NCBI RefSeq assembly: GCF_004571025.1
Contig: NZ_SPQT01000027.1
Span: 1-64,000 of the forward strand
Origin: Bradyrhizobium niftali
GTDB taxonomy: Bacteria > Pseudomonadota > Alphaproteobacteria > Rhizobiales > Xanthobacteraceae
Reading direction: 5' to 3'
Length of the DNA stretch: 64,000 nt
Shown: positions 58,211-64,000 of the stretch, one piece after another
Position numbering within the stretch: position 1 is the stretch's first letter
Layout of the letters: each line of letters begins with the position of its first letter
The notes under the pieces: generated by a model
Database searches by the model: none
Told to the model about the DNA's origin: nothing
What the model saw: the letters and a program-made list of their open reading frames with translations, nothing else
Translations under genes and position numbers: made by a program

Positions 58211-58401
58211 GGTCAGCAGGCCGCCTGACCTTCACACAGCTGATCGTAGAGCTCGTTGTGCCCGCGCACATGCGTCAATCAGCCGGCCTTCGTCGTATGC
58301 GCACTCAGCTCCTCAGGTGAGACACTATGATGCTCTGCGAACACACCGATGGCGGATCTTCGATCGGCGAGAAGCGCATTTGACTCGGTCGCACACCCTG
58401 T

Positions 58402-61299
58402 TCAGTTGAAGCCGACACCAGCGCCTAGTCGGTCCCCCAGTGCCTGCCGACTGATGACGAGATTATTGAGGTTCAGGTCCGGCCGTCTTGCTGCCAATCG
58501 CCTAACCAGTTCCCGGGTGCCGTCCACGACAAAGACGCCGCAGTCATAACCGTTCTGCTGCTGTCTTATCGGGGCCTGTTGCAGGTGAGCGTCGAGCCGT
58601 CGTGCGAGCTCCGCTGCGGGCCTGTCATTATATCCCTGCGTGGAGTCATAGTGATAAGCGACCGGCCGGTCCCGATCGCGGCGATCAACCAGCAGCAGCG
58701 ACCAGTGACTGCCGCGCCGATGTCTATCCGTATTGCTGGCATCGCTTACCGGCAGGAACAGGAAGTCGGCTGTATCATGGAGAAACCACCCTAATGCTCG
58801 TTCGGCGACCTCCTTGGAGGGGGATCGCAACATTTGGGCAATCAGGGGATCCACGAACCGCGTCCGGGCGGCGAGATCCGGATTGTTCTGCTGCAACTCA
58901 TTCGCCAGGAGCTCATAGTCCTGCTGGATATGCTCGTCACCCAGCCACTGCGTGGGGCCTAGCACGGGTCCGCTGCGGTGACCGGAAGAGGCAACGCTAG
59001 CCGAGGAGCCGATCTGAGCACCCGGGACAGGAGACGGGCGAGGATGATGGATGAATTGCGCACCGCGGCGTCCTCGCGGCCCCAATGTGATCGAGTACTC
59101 ACCTTTGGAGACCTCGGTTGGGCCGCTGAACTGGGTCGGCAGGACCCCGATGTTATCCAGGACATCGAGTAAGAAATTTGGCACCGGCTGGGAGCCATGC
59201 TGCCAATCCATGTCGACTCGGTCTCCGATGTCCTCAAGCTCTTGAAGTACGCCCGACCGCCCGACGAAGAACGTGGGTTCACCGGCAGGGCTGAGCACCG
59301 GCGCTGACTGAGCATCGTCACGCATCTGCTGCGGTGCGTATGGCAGATCAACGAAAGAGTTGAGACCGCGGTAGATGTCTGACGATTGAGCTGGCACGTC
59401 TGATAATTCAGTGAAGACCGGCGATTTGGCGGCAGCTCCACTCACCGGCGCCGACTGAGCATCGTCTCGCATCTGCTGCGGCGTGTACGGCAGATCAACG
59501 AAGGACTGAAGACCGCGGAAGGTCTCTGCCGACTGAGCTGCCGCGTCCGATGGTCCGGTGAAGAGCGGCGATTTGGCGGCAGCCCCACTCACCGGCGCCG
59601 ACTGGGCATCGTCTCGCATCTGCTGCGGCGTGTACGGCAGATCAACGAAGGACTGAAGACCGCGGAAGGTGTCTGCCGACTGAGCTGCCGCGTCCGATGG
59701 TCCGGTGAAGAGCGGCGATTTGGCGGCAGCCCCACTCACCGGCGCCGACTGGGCATCGTCTCGCATCTGCTGCGGCGTGTACGGCAGATCAACGAAGGAC
59801 TGAAGACCGCGGAAGGTGTCTGCCGACCGAGCTGGCGCGTCCGATGGTCCGGTGAAGAGCGGCCGTCTGGCGGCAGCCCCACCCACCGGCGCTGACTGAG
59901 CATCGTCTCGCATCTGCTGTGGCGTGTACGGCAGATCAACGAAAGACTGAAGACCGCGGAAGGTGTCTGCCGACTGAGCTGGCGCGTCCGATGGTCCGGT
60001 GAAGAGCGGCGGCCTGACGGCAGCCTTACCCACCGGCGCTGACTGAGCATCGTCTCTCACCTCCTGCGAGATGTACGGCAGATCAACGAAAGAGTCGAGA
60101 CCTCGGTAGATCGCCGACGACCCATCTGGCACAGCTTCCGGCGTCGGCCACTCAAAATCGTGCGGCAGGTGCGGCGACCACGTAGAGTTCGACTCGCCAC
60201 GCCGCGGCTCGCCACCCGCCTGCTCGGAGGAGACGCCCAGCGCAGCGTTCGCCTCGACGAGCCATAGGTAGCTCCGAAGACGATCGAAGCCCATGTCAGC
60301 ATTTCGACTAGCTTTTTTAAAGTCCGTGTGATCGTCGTTCAACGACTTTTGCTGCTCACTGGTGCCGGTGAGTCGGCTCACTATGCTCCCTCGCCCATTC
60401 CTTTGGAGCCAAGCACCGAATCTTCGTTGGTTGCGGGCTAGATTTTGAACAACTTCTCTCCGGCTAGTCTCCTCGGGTTTGAGCATGCTCAGCTCTGCCT
60501 TTTCCAGGCCGTCAATGATGCGGGCGTCATCGGGATGAAGATGCAATGTGCGCGACGGGACAGCATGACCGCTGGGCTTCCGAGACGCACCCGCTCTGGA
60601 AACGTGCTCGGCATCGCCAACCTTGTTTAACGCGAACAATAGATGCTCGTCCTTCGGGAACAACTTCTGAGCGAATTCAATGCGCGCAGCGTGGTCTAGC
60701 CCGGATATCGAGTGGCCCGCAAGATTAAGCGCGTTAGAAAATCTGCGAAGACTACGATCATGACGAGCAGCGCTACCCGACGTCATGCCACTGGCATTAA
60801 GCCGGTCTGAGAGGGGCGCGTCGTCCGCTGAGGGGATTGTGCGCGGCCGCCCGCCAGAAGCTACATAGCTCGGGTCATGATACGCACGAAGAACACTCAA
60901 CCCTTTCTTTATGTCTTCGTCGTTAGGGAAGTAAGTCTTGACGTGACGGACCAGGGACTCGTGGTCCCCCAGATCAATCTTTTGGCGATGAGCGCCAAGA
61001 TGATTTCCAAGTCGGCGAAGCGCCTGAGTATAGCGCTTAACCGTCTTCGGTTTTGGGTTTTTCTGAGCCGCATATTGGGCAATCGCCTTATCGATAATGT
61101 CCCGATCTTCTGCAGAGAGATGGGGATGGTAGTTGCGGCCGCCACCGGAGACAGGACCCGGATCCGGTGGGCGCGCCTCCGCCAAGTGCTGCTCAAAGCC
61201 CTCTTGCCCGGCATGCCCCCCCTGGGGCTCTTCCAAGACCGCGTGCTGCACCCGGGACCAAGCTGTTACATTGGATGGATCGAAATTGTACGGGTCCAC
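58402..61299 (-). CDS. NopD-like type III effector with C48 SUMO-protease domain
   Basis: This 965-residue protein has three parts. The N-terminal ~370 residues hold two or three helical repeats (VKRYTQALRRLGNHLGAHR, RHDRSLRRFSNALNLAGHS, ARNQRRFGAWLQRNGRGS). The centre (about 394-670) has about six 49-residue tandem repeats (FRGLQSFVDLPYTPQQMRDD...). The C-terminus is a C48 (ULP1/XopD-like) peptidase with His865 (SHWSLLLVD), Asp885 (YHYDST), Gln near 915 and Cys920 (NGYDCGVFV). A DLNL motif at 941-944 resembles a plant EAR repression motif. No Sec signal is present. A tts box lies upstream. B. elkanii Bel2-5 and NopD are the known relatives; both deconjugate SUMO in the host nucleus. The exact identity cannot be verified here. 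Confidence 0.88.
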   Translation of the reverse strand: MDPYNFDPSNVTAWSRVQHAVLEEPQGGHAGQEGFEQHLAEARPPDPGPVSGGGRNYHPHLSAEDRDIIDKAIAQYAAQKNPKPKTVKRYTQALRRLGNHLGAHRQKIDLGDHESLVRHVKTYFPNDEDIKKGLSVLRAYHDPSYVASGGRPRTIPSADDAPLSDRLNASGMTSGSAARHDRSLRRFSNALNLAGHSISGLDHAARIEFAQKLFPKDEHLLFALNKVGDAEHVSRAGASRKPSGHAVPSRTLHLHPDDARIIDGLEKAELSMLKPEETSRREVVQNLARNQRRFGAWLQRNGRGSIVSRLTGTSEQQKSLNDDHTDFKKASRNADMGFDRLRSYLWLVEANAALGVSSEQAGGEPRRGESNSTWSPHLPHDFEWPTPEAVPDGSSAIYRGLDSFVDLPYISQEVRDDAQSAPVGKAAVRPPLFTGPSDAPAQSADTFRGLQSFVDLPYTPQQMRDDAQSAPVGGAAARRPLFTGPSDAPARSADTFRGLQSFVDLPYTPQQMRDDAQSAPVSGAAAKSPLFTGPSDAAAQSADTFRGLQSFVDLPYTPQQMRDDAQSAPVSGAAAKSPLFTGPSDAAAQSAETFRGLQSFVDLPYTPQQMRDDAQSAPVSGAAAKSPVFTELSDVPAQSSDIYRGLNSFVDLPYAPQQMRDDAQSAPVLSPAGEPTFFVGRSGVLQELEDIGDRVDMDWQHGSQPVPNFLLDVLDNIGVLPTQFSGPTEVSKGEYSITLGPRGRRGAQFIHHPRPSPVPGAQIGSSASVASSGHRSGPVLGPTQWLGDEHIQQDYELLANELQQNNPDLAARTRFVDPLIAQMLRSPSKEVAERALGWFLHDTADFLFLPVSDASNTDRHRRGSHWSLLLVDRRDRDRPVAYHYDSTQGYNDRPAAELARRLDAHLQQAPIRQQQNGYDCGVFVVDGTRELVRRLAARRPDLNLNNLVISRQALGDRLGAGVGFN
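59290..60190. repeat. 147-bp in-frame tandem repeats within the NopD-like gene
   Basis: Copies of GCATCGTCTCGCATCTG start at 59312, 59459, 59606, 59753, 59900 and 60047, exactly 147 bp apart (49 codons). The two middle units (59606 and 59753) are nearly identical, the outer ones diverged. Exact period and near-identity mean recent expansion and make copy number prone to change by recombination. Confidence 0.9.
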
Positions 61300-61347
61300 G
61301 ATAGCCTCACGTCCAAGAAATCAATTGAGCTGATCCTATTATGGATA

Positions 61348-61365
61348 GGCTTTCCAGAAGCTGAC
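61348..61365 (-). promoter_or_regulatory. tts box upstream of the NopD-like gene
   Basis: The minus strand reads GTCAGCTTCTGGAAAGCC, which matches the TtsI-binding consensus (GTCAGCTTNTCGAAAGCT) with two mismatches, and is preceded by TC. It lies 48 bp upstream of the ATG at 61299 and faces the gene, so TtsI-dependent, flavonoid-induced expression is expected. Confidence 0.8.
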
Positions 61366-61722
61366 GAGGCCGTCGCTCGCGAAGCAATGCATCGCCACAT
61401 CGGCAAAACGACTGCCCGGCGGCTCTCAATCGTCGCGGGGCTTCATGGGTTTCAGGGCCCGCCTTGCTCTCGGCCGATGAAGCTTTCCGGCGGCATGGGA
61501 GCCGACGACTTGTCATTGCTTTGCTTGAAACGGCATACCGGCGGCCCCGCACTTGTCCGCGGTCGATCTTCTCTCCCGGCTGGAAGCGTCTGCGCGCGGT
61601 CGGCTGAGCGGCCATCAGCGACGTACGCTGCAGTGATTTCTGAAGTATTGGCGATCAAAGGCCGCTCGACGGCTCATAAGCACCGCAGAGATCAAACTAG
61701 CGGTCCGAGCTTCATGTTTTAG

Positions 61723-62486
61723 GATCTAATCTCGACTGGTTATTTCGTCGAACACCGCAAGCTGTTCGCTCGCTACGGCGCTCTGGAGGGCACGCTTCGC
61801 GAGCGGCTTGCTCGACTCGCGGCAGCTGATTCAGGAGAGACTACCGTGGGCTTCCGGCCACAATATCGACAAACGAGGAGTTCGTGAAACAGTAAGCGTA
61901 GATCGGATCCCGTTTTGACTGGCGCTTCACCGCTATATTAGCCCGCGCGATGCGCTGACGCGCCTTCCACTTTCCGGACAATGCGAAGAGACCGGCATCA
62001 CTGTCCGCCAATGAAGTGGCGATCACATCTATGGGCCGCACGGGCGCACATGTTCGTGTTCGGGAAAAGACGGCTCACCCTGTGACATCGGGGTATTCGA
62101 CATCGCCCGACACACCGCCGACATCTTCCGGAGGACGCGACCGAGGGCATCGGGCAACCGTGAAAGGCCGTTCGTTGGCCTGGTGTCCGATCACTTTCGA
62201 GCTTGATCGGATGTGCCCGGCTGTCATCGACGTCGCGGAGGTAAAGGATCGTCTTTCGTGAATGATGTCGCAGAGCCGGGCCTTGCAAATATCGATAGGC
62301 TTCTGCTGACACCTTCTCGCGGCACATGGCATATGCGAGTTTCACGACCTCTTTGAAGAGATCGGCTTATGTCCATGCTTGACCATACTCTTCGGTCGGA
62401 CGCCCGCTGGACAGATCGGTGGCTTCCAGTCAGGAGGGCATCGACCCACACCGGCCGCTTTCGTTTTTATGAATCGCGTCGGGTTC
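61723..62486. other. Region without a recognised gene
   Basis: Short frames on both strands. A minus-strand stretch near 62170-62340 (VSAEAYRYLQGPALRHH) is protein-like but not assigned. Confidence 0.3.
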
Positions 62487-62514
62487 GTCAGCTTTCGGAA
62501 AGCTTGTCATTCTA
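62487..62514 (+). promoter_or_regulatory. Orphan tts box
   Basis: The plus strand reads GTCAGCTTTCGGAAAGCT followed by TGTCATTCTA, and is preceded by TC. It fits the tts-box consensus with two mismatches in the centre and ends in the expected CTA. No sizeable ORF follows on the plus strand within 1 kb; the inverted-repeat element at 62525-62609 begins 11 bp downstream. Confidence 0.72.
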
Positions 62515-62524
62515 CAGTGACGTC

Positions 62525-62609
62525 GAAGTTAGCGGCGCGTGGTAGGGACAGCGCTTACCCCGTGTATGCGTGGGGCTTTTGGGCGCCGAGTCACGTTTCT
62601 GCTAACTTC
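62525..62609. repeat. Short inverted-repeat-bounded element, copy B
   Basis: It starts GAAGTTAGCGGCGCGTGGT and ends TTTCTGCTAACTTC, with ends like those of copy A at 33767-33849 (83 bp there, 85 bp here). The interiors share only part of their sequence. It has no ORF. Confidence 0.5.
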
Positions 62610-63509
62610 AACCAGTGCGGGCGTGGCAGCGACAGCGTCTGATTCACCGTCCTGACCAGCGCCGAGTCGCGCCCGCGCTGCTTCCGGTGTGACACTGGGA
62701 TCATATGTAAGCCTTCGGATCTTCCAGAACTAATAGCCAGCCTCCGCGGAGAGGGAATCCAGGCCGTAAATTCGAAAATTGTTGAAGGACCTTGTAGTCG
62801 GCTCGCCCAAAAGTTTGACCGTTAGGCTTGGAACGAACACAGTGCATAGTGCTATCAGTTTCGGTTCCGGTGTTGAGATCTTCAACCAGAGCCGGACCTC
62901 AGCGAAAGCGCAATGACGAGGACAAGCACGGATTGTTGCCGAGCTCGTGGCGAGCGTCGACTCGGTCGTGCGATGGTGCGACGGCACGCATTGTCGTTGA
63001 CAGCAGCTGTTTGGCTGGCGAGGTCAGTGGAGAAGCGGCCGGTGACGATTCTAAAGCAGACGAAAATAAAACTAGTGCCGATTGTTTTGGATGCGTGATG
63101 CCCGCCCTTAGCCCTGAGCGCAAGAGCTAAAGGCGTCGAAACCCACGCGGGGAGCTTAGCCAACTTTCAGGAAAATCTAACGGGCCGCCGGTCCCGCATG
63201 AGTGCAAGCGCAGCCCATTCAGGCTTTGACGCGCCAGGGCACGAGCTCATCAATCTGAGTGACCGACCAGCCTCTCTCTGAGCATTTTCCCCTTGCTGCA
63301 TTACTTCCAAAGAGCCTCGGCCGAGCATGGCCCTCCAACGTCCGAAGGGGCGCTGTGAGCTCTGCTTCACGTCGGGCGCGCGTTCAGGACGCCACAATCC
63401 ATGTTCCCTGCCGTAGTTGCACTGCCGGACGCGAGGCGGATGTCCGGCATCGATCGCGAAAGGATCCACTCGCTGGCCTCGGCCAAGTATGTTGCAACCT
63501 CCCAAACAC
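62610..63509. other. Region without a recognised gene
   Basis: No supported gene. A minus-strand segment near 63220-63250 (QIDELVPWRVKA) resembles the last residues of IS66 TnpC but is too short to be certain. Confidence 0.35.
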
Positions 63510-64000
63510 TCACGTCATCCTTAGTGTGACGACAGTCGATATATCATGTCGGTTCGGGTTCCTGTAGCGGTCGGCGAGACTTTTGAACAACTCACCCATC
63601 TGATCTGAGCGAACAATAAATTCCCCATAGTTGGGATCAAAGAGGGTCGTCATTCCATTCGATGTCGACGTTGCGATTGTGTGGGCGCCACCTGCGGCGA
63701 AACGCAAGCTGATCAAGTAGATCGACCCATCGTCGGCGACCTCATTCACGATTTGGTCAATGCGCGAAGATGTACCAAACCTATATCGCGTCTCTTGGGC
63801 GAACGGCTCTAGGCCGGCTTCGCGTAACATCGTCCTTTTTGCCTGAAGGTTGTGGGACCCTTCCGCCCTATTCCTTCGCAACAGACTCTTGAGGTCTTCA
63901 TATCGCTGCTGCCGGATTGCCGCTGAGCTGTGATTTTGAGTTCCTGGGCGCAGCGCCGTCATCCGGGATGATGGGCTGCTCGGGAGATTGAGGAGCCACT
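63510..64000 (-). CDS. nopT: NopT-like C58 cysteine protease effector, C-terminal part (5' partial)
   Basis: The frame enters from the right edge of the window. The visible 160 residues include the C-terminal half of a YopT/AvrPphB-type (C58) protease: SIYLISLRFAAGGAHTIATS with the catalytic His and TTLFDPNYGEF with the catalytic Asp 15 residues later. In S. fredii NopT the His is 205 and the Asp 220, also 15 apart, and the His-to-end length (56 residues) agrees. The catalytic Cys would lie about 110 residues upstream, beyond the window, so activity cannot be judged. NopT is secreted by the type III system and autoprocesses in the host cell. Confidence 0.85.
   Translation of the reverse strand, partial: WLLNLPSSPSSRMTALRPGTQNHSSAAIRQQRYEDLKSLLRRNRAEGSHNLQAKRTMLREAGLEPFAQETRYRFGTSSRIDQIVNEVADDGSIYLISLRFAAGGAHTIATSTSNGMTTLFDPNYGEFIVRSDQMGELFKSLADRYRNPNRHDISTVVTLRMT

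Noticed and set aside
60877..61722. A 281-codon plus-strand frame over the start of the NopD-like gene
   Set aside because: It is antisense to the effector N-terminus and its tts box; no family signature.

Overview
The window looks like part of the symbiosis island of a soybean- or legume-nodulating Bradyrhizobium, most likely of the B. elkanii clade. The reasons are a complete rhizobitoxine operon in the known rtxACDEFG order, a NodV/NodW pair with NodW Asp70, NodP/NodQ genes, a NoeI-type methyltransferase, a NifA/sigma54-type groESL operon, and type III effector genes with tts boxes. As is usual for such islands, intact genes are separated by long stretches of decayed genes and insertion-sequence debris. 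No tRNA, rRNA or CRISPR array was recognised.

Region by region: 1-1600 holds the end of nodV, nodW, a response-regulator fragment and IS5-type debris. 1599-3848 is a large unassigned protein that may be a secreted effector. 4435-12469 (minus strand) is the rhizobitoxine operon: a fused synthase (rtxA), desaturase (rtxC), a gamma-glutamyl-hydrolase-like protein (rtxD), a transporter (rtxE), an ATP-grasp ligase (rtxF) and a glutamine-synthetase-like ligase (rtxG), mostly with overlapping start and stop codons. 12.5-14.6 kb is decayed. 14681-18886 carries nodQ, nodP and a PAPS-dependent sulfotransferase. 19-25 kb is mostly debris with a few small Bradyrhizobium-type proteins and MarR and cold-shock pseudogenes. 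25.2-28.3 kb has a broken fixL, an apparently intact fixJ-like gene and a hemerythrin-domain gene. 30.3-32.9 kb is metE behind a cobalamin riboswitch.

33.9-43.6 kb holds three exported proteins, including an adjacent secreted nuclease and periplasmic-type carbonic anhydrase, an acyl-CoA-dehydrogenase-like flavoenzyme and several pseudogenes. 44289-45017 is the noeI-type gene. 46107-50252 is the most novel locus: a peptidase-containing ABC exporter, a frameshifted HlyD-type partner, and two unannotated tiny ORFs that share a leader pattern. One ends its leader in Gly-Gly before a two-cysteine core, and lies behind a near-consensus sigma54 promoter with a NifA-like upstream site. 50829-53327 is groESL with a consensus NifA site and a tandemly duplicated sigma54 promoter plus truncated groES. 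53.7-56.3 kb has a GH51 arabinofuranosidase pseudogene and an acyl-CoA-dehydrogenase-like gene. The right end carries an intact IS110-family transposase, IS66 debris, a NopD-like SUMO-protease effector with 49-residue repeats and a tts box, an orphan tts box, and the C-terminal part of a NopT-like protease running off the window.

Taken together, the working genes serve host signalling (NodVW, NodPQ plus sulfotransferase, NoeI), host manipulation (rhizobitoxine, NopD-like, NopT-like) and life in the low-oxygen nodule (FixJ-like, hemerythrin, NifA-type groESL).
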